From: Bacteroidales bacterium
GTDB taxonomy: Bacteria > Bacteroidota > Bacteroidia > Bacteroidales > UBA932
Reading direction: 5' to 3'
Assembly: GCA_017400135.1 (NCBI GenBank)
Contig: JAFPVJ010000016.1
Location: 1 to 52,708 of the forward strand
Length of the DNA stretch: 52,708 bases
The notes beneath the pieces are model-generated. The model did no database searches. It had not been told where the DNA came from and worked only from the letters and a program-made list of their open reading frames with translations. This document shows, piece by piece, positions 1 to 8,032 of the stretch (position 1 is the first letter of the stretch; the number at the start of each line of letters is the position of its first letter). Position numbers and translations under genes: made by a program.

Positions 1-461
1 ACGTGTTCAACGTCCTGTTGCAAGTCCTGGACGACGGCCGCCTGACCGACAACAAGGGCCGGACGGTGGACTTCAAGAACACCATCCTGATCATGACCTC
101 CAACGCGAAGGAAGAGGAGTTGAAGATGACGATGCGGCCGGAGTTCTTGAACCGTATCGACGAGATCATCACCTTCGACCAGTTGTCCCGCGACAATATC
201 CGGGAGATCGTCCGCATCCAGATGGGCATCCTCCAGAGTATGCTGGACAAGGAGGGCGTGACGCTCACCTGGACGCCCGCTTTCGAGGACTACATGACCG
301 AGAATGGCTACGACCCCGACTACGGCGCCCGCCCGGTGAAGCGGCTGATCCAGCGAGAACTGGTCAACCAGCTGGCCACGGCCATCCTGGACGGCTCCGT
401 CCGCAAGGATTCCGCCATCGTCGCCGACGCCGCCGATGGCAAGGTACTGTTGCGGAACTAA
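1..461 (+). CDS. clpB: ClpB disaggregase, C-terminal part (5' end outside window)
   Basis: This is the end of the second AAA+ module of ClpB, the cytosolic hexameric ATPase that works with DnaK to dissolve protein aggregates. Visible are VFNVLLQVLDDGRLTDNKGR, the sensor-1 stretch IMTSN, the arginine-finger segment RPEFLNRIDEII and the C-terminal small domain with GYDPDYGARPVKRLIQ (sensor 2). The reading frame is already open at base 1, so the start lies upstream. Between IMTSN and RPEFLNR only 10 residues remain, where ClpB proteins as I recall them have about 30 to 37, so two helices between sensor 1 and the arginine finger look deleted. The gene converges on murQ, whose stop codon overlaps this one. 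Assignment to ClpB rather than ClpC rests on the DNKGRTVDFKNT wording and the C-terminal domain. Confidence 0.93.
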   Translation, partial: VFNVLLQVLDDGRLTDNKGRTVDFKNTILIMTSNAKEEELKMTMRPEFLNRIDEIITFDQLSRDNIREIVRIQMGILQSMLDKEGVTLTWTPAFEDYMTENGYDPDYGARPVKRLIQRELVNQLATAILDGSVRKDSAIVADAADGKVLLRN

Positions 462-1264
462 ACCTTGAGACTGTCCACAGCGGCCCGGACCGATCCGTAT
501 TGCAGGAGAAGGTTCCGGGCTGCTTCGTAATCATCCATTCCCGTTTCGTTGAGAATCATACGGGTGCCGCGGTCCACGAGCTTGGCATTGGTGAGTTGCA
601 TGTCCACCATGCGATTGCCCTTGACGTGCCCGAGATGGATCATCACGGCCGTGGAGATCATGTTCAGAATCAGTTTGGCGGCAGTGCCGGACTTCATCCG
701 GGTGCTTCCGGTAACGAATTCCGGGCCTACGACGGCTTCGATCGGAATTTCGGCCACCAGACCCGCCAGCGAGCCTTCGTTGCAAGAGACACAGGCCGTG
801 AGCAAGCCCGCCTCGCGCGCCTTTCTCAAAGCCCCGACCACGTAAGGGGCGCCGCCCGAAGCGGAGATCCCCACCACCGTATCTTCCGGCGTAGGATGAA
901 AGCGAAGAACATCCTTCCATCCCTGTTCCGGGTCATCCTCGGCCCCTTCCACCGCCTCCCGGAGCGCGCCGTCGCCGCCCGCGATGATCCCGATGAACTT
1001 GTCGTGGACGCCGTAGGTCGGCGGGATTTCAGAGGCATCCGTGACTCCCAGCCTTCCGCTGGTCCCGGCACCCAGATAGAAAACCCGTCCGCCCCGCTTC
1101 ATCCGTTCCACGATACCGTCCACCAGCGCTTCGATCCGGGGAATGCACTTCCCTACCGCAACGGGCACCGTGACGTCCTCCGCATTGATAGCCAGGAGGA
1201 TGTCGGTCGTGGACATCGTCTCCAGATGGTCGTAAGAAGAAGGTTTTTCCGTATTTACTATCAT
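458..1264 (-). CDS. murQ: N-acetylmuramic acid 6-phosphate etherase MurQ
   Basis: Cytosolic enzyme that cleaves the D-lactyl ether of MurNAc-6-phosphate to give GlcNAc-6-phosphate, a step in cell-wall sugar recycling. The 268-residue product has the SIS-domain phosphosugar loop GAGTSGRLGVTDASEIPPTY near residues 66-85 (including the glutamate expected as general acid), a second glutamate in GAEDDPEQG, the ISASGGAPYV loop and the family signature GSTRMKSGTAAKLILNM near residue 187. Length is at the short end of the usual 270-300. It stands alone, convergent with clpB. A TAGTTTTG box (plus-strand 1282-1289) precedes the start, but no well-spaced -33 element was found. Confidence 0.95.
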   Translation of the reverse strand: MIVNTEKPSSYDHLETMSTTDILLAINAEDVTVPVAVGKCIPRIEALVDGIVERMKRGGRVFYLGAGTSGRLGVTDASEIPPTYGVHDKFIGIIAGGDGALREAVEGAEDDPEQGWKDVLRFHPTPEDTVVGISASGGAPYVVGALRKAREAGLLTACVSCNEGSLAGLVAEIPIEAVVGPEFVTGSTRMKSGTAAKLILNMISTAVMIHLGHVKGNRMVDMQLTNAKLVDRGTRMILNETGMDDYEAARNLLLQYGSVRAAVDSLKV

Positions 1265-1325
1265 TCTATTGTCTTTTTCCGCAAAACTACGAAATTAATC
1301 CAACTTCTTTGGTAACTTTATGCAC

Positions 1326-2444
1326 ATGAAAAGAATCCTTCACGCCCTGGCGATCCTGATCGCCCTGACCCTGGCCGTGAGCGCACCGGCCAAAGACCGC
1401 AAGAAACAACCCGCCCCGGTGGAAAAACCGCAAAGGGAATACCCCACCCTACAATTCCGCGCGGACAGCAGTTTCCGTCTCCTCCAGCTCACGGACCTGC
1501 ATCTGCGGGACAAGTTTCCGGACGAGGAAACCAAGGTTTATGAGGTAATCCGCGGCCTCGTGGCCCTGGAGAACCCGGACCTGATCGTCATTACCGGCGA
1601 CATCGTCACCTTCGGAAAGGGCGAGCCGGTGCTGCGGCGGCTGGTTCCCTTCCTCGACAGCCTGGGGGTGCCCTGGGTCGTAGTCTATGGCAACCATGAC
1701 GCCGAGAGCGGGATGGACCGTCCTTTCATGTCGGGCCTGTATGCCGAAGGCCGGAACACCCTCAACCGCCTCAATGACAAGGGGGAACTCGCAGACCTCG
1801 AACTCCCCATCCTCTCCTGCTCGGGCGACCTGACTCCCGGTGCGGCGCCCTTCTACCTCTTCTGCATGGATTCGAATGACTATGTCTTCATGGAAGGCAA
1901 GCGGTATTATTCCTGGTTCACCCGCGACCAGATCCAGTGGCTGCTCGACTGCTGCAAGGCCCGCACGGCGGAAGACGGGAAGGTCGCTCCCTCCCTCGCC
2001 TTCTTCCACATCGAACTGCTGGAATACATCGACGCCTGGGTCTCGCGCGACAACCCCCGCTGGCGGCAGTTTGACGCGGAGCACACCGAAGGCGCCCGGG
2101 GCGAGAACAACGGCGGCGGCGCGTTCAATTCGGGTATGTTCGCCGCGATGTACGAATCCGGCAGCGTGATTGGGACCTCGTGCGGACACGCGCACGACAG
2201 CGATTACATCGCCATCTATCATGGTATCGCCCTGACGTACGGGCGCTACTCCGGAGGCAACACCGTCTACAACCACCTGCCTCCGGGCGGGCGGATGTTC
2301 GTGCTCCGCGAAGGGCAGAAGGGCTTCGAGACCTGGATCCGGGAATACGACGGCCGCGTCGTGCGCCACGTCCGCTTCGACGGCGAGAAGTTGAAGCGCG
2401 CACCCGGCAGGGGCTTGCCTTTCGGCAGCTGGACCGAATTCTAG
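1326..2444 (+). CDS. secreted calcineurin-like metallophosphoesterase
   Basis: Exported phosphoesterase with a binuclear metal site; the substrate cannot be read from sequence. The ATG at 1326 gives a clean signal peptide (KRILHALAILIALTLAVSAPA); an ATG two codons earlier (1320) would add only MH. The motifs appear in family order: LTDLHL (DxH), ITGDIV (GDxx), YGNHDAE (GNHD) and, late, SCGHAHDSDY (GHxH). The layout resembles the DevR/CpdA-like purple phosphatases common in Bacteroidales rather than a cyclic-nucleotide phosphodiesterase. It heads a tight three-gene run, 6 nt upstream of a GH37-like gene, which suggests use together with sugar release outside the cytoplasm. Confidence 0.9.
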   Translation: MKRILHALAILIALTLAVSAPAKDRKKQPAPVEKPQREYPTLQFRADSSFRLLQLTDLHLRDKFPDEETKVYEVIRGLVALENPDLIVITGDIVTFGKGEPVLRRLVPFLDSLGVPWVVVYGNHDAESGMDRPFMSGLYAEGRNTLNRLNDKGELADLELPILSCSGDLTPGAAPFYLFCMDSNDYVFMEGKRYYSWFTRDQIQWLLDCCKARTAEDGKVAPSLAFFHIELLEYIDAWVSRDNPRWRQFDAEHTEGARGENNGGGAFNSGMFAAMYESGSVIGTSCGHAHDSDYIAIYHGIALTYGRYSGGNTVYNHLPPGGRMFVLREGQKGFETWIREYDGRVVRHVRFDGEKLKRAPGRGLPFGSWTEF

Positions 2445-2450
2445 CCGCCC

Positions 2451-3731
2451 ATGAAACAGACCGCCCTCCTCCTGCTCATCCTCCTCGCCATTCCAGCGCA
2501 AGCCGGGGAAAAGGAGACCCGCGCCTTCATCCGCGATTCCTGGGAAAAGAGCATCCGCTTCCTCCCGGACGACGCCGGGAGCCACATCGGAATGCCCCAG
2601 CCCTACACGGTTCCGAGCGTGAGCGGGGGCTTCCAGGAGCTGTATTACTGGGACCTCTTCTTCACCAACGAGGGCCTGCTCATCGACGGTCTCGTGGACC
2701 AGGCGCGCATGAACACGGAGAACCTCGCCTGGATGGTGGAACGCTTCGGCAAGATCCTCAACGGCAGCAACACCTTCTACCTCAACCGGTCCCAACCGCC
2801 CGTATTCTCCCTGATGGTGCGGCAAATCTACGAGGCAACCGGGGACCTGGACTGGCTGAAGCGTGTCCTGCCCTCCCTGGAAAAGGAATACGCTTTCTGG
2901 ATGCGCGATCGGATGACGCCCTGCGGGCTGAACCACGACAGCAATGAAGCCTCCGACCAGGAAAAGATGGACTTCCTGCGCCTGGTCAAGAGGCGTTTCG
3001 GAGAAGGATTCACGCTGGATGGTTGCTCCCGCGAGGATTCCCTGCGGGTGGGTTCGCACTACATCTCCGAGGCGGAGTGCTGGGACTTCACACCCCGCTT
3101 CAAGGGCGAATGCGAGAACTACTGCCCGGTGGACCTGAACGCCCTGCTTTATATTTATGAGAAGAACTTCGCGCACTTCGCCCGGATCCTGGGCGACCGG
3201 AGCGCCGTTCGCCGGTGGAACAAGGCGGCCCGGCACCGCAGGCATTTGATGCGCAAGTATTTCCGAAACCCGGCCGACGGGATCTGGTACGACTATGATT
3301 ATGTGACCGGAGAACGGGGGGATGTGGTTTCCGCCGCCCAGTTCTTCCTGCTGATGGGCGGGGCCGTATCGCGCCGGGACGCCCGCGGAATCGTGCGGTC
3401 CCTGGACGTCCTGGAATATCCCCACGGCGTCTCCGCCTGCGAAAAGGGGGACTACCCCTTCGTGTACCAGTGGTCTTACCCCAACGGCTGGGCGCCGCTG
3501 CAGTTTGTGACCGTGCGCGGCCTCGACCGCTATGGCTACCGGGAAGACGCCCGCCGCATCGCCCGGCACTACGTGGACCTGCTGACGGACAGCTACGACA
3601 AGACGGGGACTCTCTGGGAGAAATACAACGTCGATGAAGGCAACCTCAATGTCGGAGACGAATACAAGATGCCCACGATGCTCGGCTGGACCGCCGGGTC
3701 CTACGTGTGGCTGACGGAATATCTGAAATGA
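2451..3731 (+). CDS. periplasmic GH37 trehalase-like glycosidase
   Basis: Probable alpha,alpha-trehalase family enzyme hydrolysing trehalose or a related glucoside in the periplasm. A signal peptide (KQTALLLLILLAIPAQAG) precedes an (alpha/alpha)6 barrel. Both GH37 signatures are present: SGGFQELYYWDLFF at 58-71 and QWSYPNGWAP at 340-349. AECWDFTPRF near 208-217 supplies the expected catalytic aspartate (D212), and LWEKYN near 388-393 matches the segment holding the catalytic glutamate (E390). At 426 residues it is shorter than the roughly 550-residue E. coli TreA, losing N-terminal and inter-helix loops, so the substrate may differ. Its stop overlaps the next gene's ATG at 3728 (ATGA), implying translational coupling. 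Confidence 0.88.
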   Translation: MKQTALLLLILLAIPAQAGEKETRAFIRDSWEKSIRFLPDDAGSHIGMPQPYTVPSVSGGFQELYYWDLFFTNEGLLIDGLVDQARMNTENLAWMVERFGKILNGSNTFYLNRSQPPVFSLMVRQIYEATGDLDWLKRVLPSLEKEYAFWMRDRMTPCGLNHDSNEASDQEKMDFLRLVKRRFGEGFTLDGCSREDSLRVGSHYISEAECWDFTPRFKGECENYCPVDLNALLYIYEKNFAHFARILGDRSAVRRWNKAARHRRHLMRKYFRNPADGIWYDYDYVTGERGDVVSAAQFFLLMGGAVSRRDARGIVRSLDVLEYPHGVSACEKGDYPFVYQWSYPNGWAPLQFVTVRGLDRYGYREDARRIARHYVDLLTDSYDKTGTLWEKYNVDEGNLNVGDEYKMPTMLGWTAGSYVWLTEYLK

Positions 3732-5179
3732 ATATAGTAATGAAAAGAATCGCTCTCGTGGCCGCGTGCCTGCTCTGGTTCGCGTCGACCGCTCCGCTTA
3801 CCGCCCAGGACAGGAAGGCTTATCCGGAAGACAACGGCAAGGCGCTGGTCAATCCCGGGATGGGCTGGATGCTGTTTTACTATTCCAACGTCCTGGAAAA
3901 CTACGGCTCGAAACTGGCGCCTTCCGACATTGTGGAGGACTTCCCCGGCATGAGCACCGTGTTCCTCCGCCTGCCCTGGAGTTTCCTGGAGCCGGAGAAG
4001 GGCAAATTCAACTGGGAGATTATCGACACGCCGGCGCAGCGCTGGCTGGAGAAGGGCCGGCAGGTCGCGTTCTGCATCACCGCCACGGAGAACTGGACGC
4101 GGCAGGGCACGCCCCAGTGGGTGTTCGACGAGGGAGCGAAATACTATGAGATCGGCGGATTCACGGAAGTCGATTATGACGATCCCGTTTTCCTGGACGC
4201 CGTGGAGCATCTGGTCGAAAAGATGGCCGAGCGTTACGACGGCGATCCGGCGGTCGCTTTCTTTGCGATCGGCGCCTACGGCATGTGGGGCGAGGGGCAC
4301 ACGGTCCGCACCACCCCGACCCACGGACGCACCTGGGGCTTTGAGAGCCAGAAAAGGATCATCGACATCTACACCCGCCATTTCAAAAAGACCCAGCTCT
4401 GCATTTCGGACGATTATGCCGGGCATAATGACCGGCGGGCCCGTTTTCCCATCACCGATTATGCCAAGTCCCAGGGTGTGACGATCAAGGACGACAGCAT
4501 CTTGGTGATGAATCCGCCGGACTCTTGGTACCACGGCGGAATGGCCCAGCTATTCTGGCCGGAATTGCCCGTCATCCTGGAGCACGAGCACTACGGCATC
4601 AGCATGAAGTTCAAGGCGTGGGATCCCGAACTCCTGCTCAAGGCCGTGGAAGAATACCACGCCTCCCTGCTCTCGATCCACTGGTGGCCGCGGGAATTGC
4701 TGGAGGCCAACAGGGACGTCATTGACCGTATCAACCGGAGAATCGGATACCGGATCAACCTTACGGAAGCCGAGTGGCCTTCGGAAATCCGCCTGAACGA
4801 GCCCTTCCACATCAAGAGCGCCTGGAAGAACCAGGGTGTCGCCCCCTGCTACGGCGGCGGTTATCCCTGTTTCACCATCAAGGACAAGAAGGGGGGCATC
4901 CTCGCCGTGCTCGTCGATACCGAATTCAATGTGAAAGACCTGGGGGTCGACGCCCCAGGCGAAGGCGTTCCTTTCCGGCGGGACCTGGAATTTACAGTCG
5001 CACGGGTTTTCACCGATTCATTCGGTTCGTTTTCCCGGGCCTGTCCTACCGGCAAGGCAGAATTGTATTTCTCCGTAGGCACGGCCTACGGCTCCCCCAC
5101 CATCGCCCTGCCCTACAAAGGCAACGACGGTCACAAACGTTACTATCTGGGAGAAATCACCCTCGCTCCGGCCCAATAG
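3728..5179 (+). CDS. exported DUF4832-type protein, putative glycoside hydrolase
   Basis: Secreted protein of the DUF4874/DUF4832 group, whose N-terminal part is a TIM barrel resembling GH42-like enzymes and whose C-terminal part is a beta-sandwich; activity is not established. The ATG at 3728 overlaps the previous stop; the ATG at 3740 (MKRIALVAACLLWF) gives a better signal peptide and is an alternative start. Visible are NPGMGW near the mature N terminus, LPWSFLEPEKGKFNW typical of glycosidase barrels, IGAYGMWGEGH with a candidate acid/base glutamate, and a C-terminal sandwich beginning near WPSEIRLNEPFHIKSAWKN. Genomic company with a trehalase-like enzyme and a phosphoesterase supports a carbohydrate role. 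Confidence 0.78.
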   Translation: MNIVMKRIALVAACLLWFASTAPLTAQDRKAYPEDNGKALVNPGMGWMLFYYSNVLENYGSKLAPSDIVEDFPGMSTVFLRLPWSFLEPEKGKFNWEIIDTPAQRWLEKGRQVAFCITATENWTRQGTPQWVFDEGAKYYEIGGFTEVDYDDPVFLDAVEHLVEKMAERYDGDPAVAFFAIGAYGMWGEGHTVRTTPTHGRTWGFESQKRIIDIYTRHFKKTQLCISDDYAGHNDRRARFPITDYAKSQGVTIKDDSILVMNPPDSWYHGGMAQLFWPELPVILEHEHYGISMKFKAWDPELLLKAVEEYHASLLSIHWWPRELLEANRDVIDRINRRIGYRINLTEAEWPSEIRLNEPFHIKSAWKNQGVAPCYGGGYPCFTIKDKKGGILAVLVDTEFNVKDLGVDAPGEGVPFRRDLEFTVARVFTDSFGSFSRACPTGKAELYFSVGTAYGSPTIALPYKGNDGHKRYYLGEITLAPAQ

Positions 5180-5187
5180 GGTGCGGG

Positions 5188-5364
5188 TTAGTTTGGCAGG
5201 TTCTTCCCGGAAAAACGGAAGACGCATCCATCCTCGTGCTTCTTGCCGTTGAGTTTCCAACTTCGGTTGCATTTGATCGAGGGCCATTCCCGATGGTCGG
5301 AGCAATGGTAGTGGATCACGTCTTCGCTGCCGTCCGGCCAATGCAGGAGAATGTCTTCATCCAT
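5188..5364 (-). other. doubtful 58-aa reading frame or gene remnant
   Basis: Between the end of the DUF4832 gene and the 5452 promoter the minus strand holds an ATG-started 58-codon frame with coding-like GC-rich third positions and a Trp/His/Cys-rich product (for example HWPDGSEDVIHYHC). It ends 8 nt from the convergent plus-strand stop. A separate 16-codon frame starting at 5404 begins like a signal peptide (MKKILGCAWILSIL) and terminates at 5354-5356 in another phase, so a single-base shift could once have joined the two. No homologue is recognised and no promoter box was found. It may be a small secreted protein broken by a frameshift, or chance. Confidence 0.35.
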
Positions 5365-5451
5365 GAAGGATGGACAGGATCCATGCGCAACCTAGTATCT
5401 TTTTCATTTTGGGGACTTTTTGTAAAGAAAGTGAAAAAAAGTGTAAAATAA

Positions 5452-5483
5452 TTTGGTTTATAAAATAAACTACTTTATATTTG
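5452..5483 (+). promoter_or_regulatory. Bacteroidetes-type promoter for the membrane protein/regulator pair
   Basis: TTTG at 5452-5455 and TATATTTG at 5476-5483 match the TTTG / TAnnTTTG elements recognised by the Bacteroidetes primary sigma factor, with a 20-nt spacer. Transcription should start near 5490, giving a leader of about 68 nt before the ATG at 5558. The region is AT-rich against a GC-rich background. Confidence 0.7.
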
Positions 5484-5557
5484 CACCAGAGTTCAACGCT
5501 GAACCGGTGCGCAACGGAACGGAGGAGAACCATAACAACTATTAAAAAGGTACAAAA

Positions 5558-6178
5558 ATGGAAAACAATTTCTCTGCTGAAAACAGCCTCCGTCTTATTA
5601 CGGAGACCATCGAGCGCAGTCGTCGCGCAGTCGCGAAGAACGCGGGCAAACCGCTCATCCTCTGGGGTGCGCTGGTATCTATCACGGCTTTTGTCATCTG
5701 GATTCTCTGGTCGAAGACCGGCAGCCCGGCCTGGAACTTCCTCTGGTTTGCGATGTCGGTTATCGGCTTCCTGGGCAATCGTTATCTGGATCGGGACAAG
5801 GAAAAGGTTCCTGCCACCGAAGTCACCCGCTTGATCGGTAAGATCTGGATGTGGTTCGGCATTCTTTCCACGGGCTTTTTCGCCCTTGTGTGGGCTGCCT
5901 GGGGCATCCGTTGCGCCGTGGGAATCGAAGGCCCGCTGAACGTCGATCTGACGATGATCATCCTGATGATGATGGGTCTCTGCGGTGCTATTTCGGGCTC
6001 GGTGCTCAAACTCAAGTCCGTCACCATTCCGGTCGTCATCGCCTTGGCCCTTGCCGCAACCTTCCTGATGGTGATGCCCTCCGGCTCGCCCGTCCGGATC
6101 CTGTCGTTCGTCATCCTGGGCGTCCTCGCCCTGATCGTTCCCGGTGTCATCCTGCAGAAAAACGAAAAAAAGCAATAA
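5558..6178 (+). CDS. six-helix inner-membrane protein of unknown function
   Basis: A 206-residue integral membrane protein without a cleavable signal. A short cytosolic amphipathic N terminus (residues 1-30, containing IERSRRAVAKNAGKP) is followed by about six hydrophobic segments starting near LILWGALVSITAFVIWIL and ending near ILSFVILGVLALIVPGVIL, then a charged tail QKNEKKQ. No catalytic motif is evident. It lies 3 nt upstream of a winged-helix regulator gene under a strong promoter. Such membrane-protein/HTH pairs are common in Bacteroidales and usually suggest a small autoregulated envelope or stress unit; the actual role is unknown. Confidence 0.8.
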   Translation: MENNFSAENSLRLITETIERSRRAVAKNAGKPLILWGALVSITAFVIWILWSKTGSPAWNFLWFAMSVIGFLGNRYLDRDKEKVPATEVTRLIGKIWMWFGILSTGFFALVWAAWGIRCAVGIEGPLNVDLTMIILMMMGLCGAISGSVLKLKSVTIPVVIALALAATFLMVMPSGSPVRILSFVILGVLALIVPGVILQKNEKKQ

Positions 6179-6181
6179 GCC

Positions 6182-6481
6182 ATGCCTGACAATTCTTTCA
6201 AACCGCTCGATCCCCTGCTTCATTCGGAGCTTCGTCTGGCGGTGATGTCAATCCTCATCGGCGTGGACAGTGCAGACTTCGTCTACCTGAAATCGGAGAC
6301 AGGCGCGACATCGGGCAACTTGAGCGTACAGCTCGACAAGTTGCAGCAGGCGGGTTACATCGAAGTGAAAAAGGGCTTCAAGGGCAAGATGCCGCAGACA
6401 GTCTGCAGCATCACCGACCGCGGGAGAGATGCCTTTGCCTCATACGTCGAGGCGCTGCGAAGTTACTTTCCCACCCAATAA
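6182..6481 (+). CDS. winged-helix transcriptional regulator (PF13601-like)
   Basis: A 99-residue single-domain DNA-binding protein. The pattern LDPLLHSELRLAVMSIL, then a helix-turn-helix with TSGNLSVQLDKLQQAGYIEV as recognition helix, then the wing FKGKMPQTVCSITDRGRDAF, matches the HTH_34 (PF13601) winged-helix family, which are dimeric MarR/PadR-like regulators. It follows the membrane protein gene by 3 nt and is followed by a strong terminator, so the two form one unit. It likely controls its own operon from the 5452 promoter, though no operator palindrome was identified. Confidence 0.88.
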   Translation: MPDNSFKPLDPLLHSELRLAVMSILIGVDSADFVYLKSETGATSGNLSVQLDKLQQAGYIEVKKGFKGKMPQTVCSITDRGRDAFASYVEALRSYFPTQ

Positions 6482-6486
6482 TATCG

Positions 6487-6520
6487 AAAAAGCCTCAGTC
6501 CGGACGACTGAGGCTTTTTT
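6487..6520 (+). terminator. intrinsic terminator, probably bidirectional
   Basis: A perfect 10-bp stem (agcctcagtc at 6491-6500, gactgaggct at 6506-6515) with a 5-nt loop is followed by T5 on the plus strand and preceded by A5, which becomes a U tract for minus-strand transcripts. It ends the regulator operon and can also stop read-through from the tRNA-Gly gene coming from the right. Confidence 0.9.
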
Positions 6521-6522
6521 GG

Positions 6523-6595
6523 AGCGGAAAACGGGATTCGGACCCGCGACCTCAACCTTGGCAAGGTTGCGCTCTACCAACTGAGCTATTTCCGC
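6523..6595 (-). tRNA. tRNA-Gly (anticodon GCC)
   Basis: Minus-strand cloverleaf of 73 nt without encoded CCA. Acceptor GCGGAAA pairs with TTTCCGC, the D arm contains GCTCAGTTGGTAGAGC, the anticodon stem CAACC/GGTTG encloses loop TTGCCAA with anticodon GCC, and the discriminator is T. The T stem GCGGG/CCCGT encloses loop TCCGAAT, so position 55, nearly always U (pseudouridine), is C here. All stems otherwise pair well. Confidence 0.95.
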
Positions 6596-6654
6596 GTTGG
6601 GATTACAAAGGTAGTCACAATTTCCATTATTGCAAATTTTTTCTCCGTTTTTTA

Positions 6655-8031
6655 TCACCGCGCCCAGAGCCGGTCGGCGAAATCCAGCATCCAGGTCCAG
6701 TCTATGGCCGAAATGCCGTGCTGCTGGTCCCGGCGCACGTAACCGATGACCGGGCCCACGGCCGACAGATCATAGTCCGCGGGCCAACTCACCCCACGGG
6801 GCAAAGCGGGCTGCCGTAGGAACTTCCAGACCGGAGCTGCCGCCTGCAGCGACAGGAATTCGCCCTTGGTGTCGAACCATCCCCCGTCGAAACCCTCCAC
6901 CAGCAGCGCCCGGGGCGCGATGCAACTCAGCAGCAGATGCTGGTCGAAGGGCATCTCATCCGTGTGTCCGGCGTACTTGTCATACGCCCGGCAGTACCAG
7001 TGCCGGAAAGCGGCGACCTCTGTCGATATCGTTTCTCCGAAATTGCGCTTGGCCAGCGGCACGCCGCCACCGCCCGTCTGCACCGGAACGACCAGCGGGA
7101 AGCGTTCGTCGAAGGCGCCAGCGATCAGGGCCGCCTTCGCCAGTCGCGAACAACCGGTCAGCACCACGCGGGAAGCATCCAGCTGCGGATCCCGTTCGAT
7201 CCAATCCATGCCGCGCATCAGTCCCCAGGCCCAGGCGTTCAGCGAAGTCGTATTGTCGTCACGCGAAGGGTCCCTCGGACCCCAGAGATCGAATACGCCC
7301 GTATAGGCGAAACGGTCTTGCAGGATCACACCTTCCCCGTCAACTTCCTGCGGATCGGGATCCGGAGAAATCTCGCAGTAGCAGGCCGTCATCACGGCAT
7401 ACCCGCGCGAGACCAGCATACCCACGGGATACACATAGCGGTCCCCGTCGCGGTTGTAGCGCCCCCGCGTCTGGGCGGAAGCCCGGTTGCCGTCGCGCCC
7501 GTTCTTTTCCCGCATCCAGGCATCCGTGACCAGGATTTCCTCGTCGAAAAGGAATTCGTGGTTGCCGCCGTAATTGAGCAGCAGGATCACGGGGACGGGA
7601 CCGGAGACATGATCGGGCGTCACGATCAGCCAGTCGATCTTCGGGCCGGTCTTGTCGGGCCGGAACCACATCCGAATCTGCCGGCGTGTGCCAAAGCCGG
7701 CGAGTGTCGGTCCCTCCTCCACCACCTCGGTATAGATCTCCGAAGCGGGTGGCATCTGGCCATACATCTCCCGTTGGAAAATGTCCAGGATCTCCTGCCG
7801 GCGGGCCGGCCATTGCTTTCTGCTCCGGACCTCGCGTCCGTTGGCGAAGCGCAGCGGATCCTCCAGCGTATACGGCAGGACCGCATCTTCATCATAATTG
7901 ACACTTTTGCGCGCTTCGGCCTGCGCGGCCTTCTGCTCCGCCGCCGTCCAGACTGACTGAGCGGAAGCCATCGGGGCCAGCCCCGAAAGCGTCAGGACGG
8001 CCGCAGTGGCTAACAGTTTGACTTTCATCAT
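6655..8031 (-). CDS. secreted CE15-type glucuronoyl esterase-like hydrolase
   Basis: Exported alpha/beta hydrolase resembling carbohydrate esterase family 15, enzymes that split ester links between lignin alcohols and 4-O-methylglucuronic acid of xylan. A signal peptide (KLLATAAVLTLSGLAPMASAQ) leads a 458-residue chain. The nucleophile elbow GCSRLAKAAL at 293-302 places serine 295 in the family's GCSRxGK context, with A replacing the usual G. A late QQHGISAIDW (436-445) supplies the catalytic histidine. The strand that carries an acidic residue in an ESG motif in fungal members reads PVQTGGGG here (316-323), so the triad acid must come from elsewhere or activity is altered. It is the last gene of a five-to-six-gene minus-strand run, 1 nt after an esterase lipoprotein. 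Confidence 0.85.
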   Translation of the reverse strand: MMKVKLLATAAVLTLSGLAPMASAQSVWTAAEQKAAQAEARKSVNYDEDAVLPYTLEDPLRFANGREVRSRKQWPARRQEILDIFQREMYGQMPPASEIYTEVVEEGPTLAGFGTRRQIRMWFRPDKTGPKIDWLIVTPDHVSGPVPVILLLNYGGNHEFLFDEEILVTDAWMREKNGRDGNRASAQTRGRYNRDGDRYVYPVGMLVSRGYAVMTACYCEISPDPDPQEVDGEGVILQDRFAYTGVFDLWGPRDPSRDDNTTSLNAWAWGLMRGMDWIERDPQLDASRVVLTGCSRLAKAALIAGAFDERFPLVVPVQTGGGGVPLAKRNFGETISTEVAAFRHWYCRAYDKYAGHTDEMPFDQHLLLSCIAPRALLVEGFDGGWFDTKGEFLSLQAAAPVWKFLRQPALPRGVSWPADYDLSAVGPVIGYVRRDQQHGISAIDWTWMLDFADRLWAR

Positions 8032-8032
8032 A

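Noticed and set aside
1449-3569. Minus-strand open frame of 706 codons opposite the phosphoesterase and GH37-like genes
   Set aside because: It crosses two real genes and their boundary; composition and lack of motifs mark it as a shadow.
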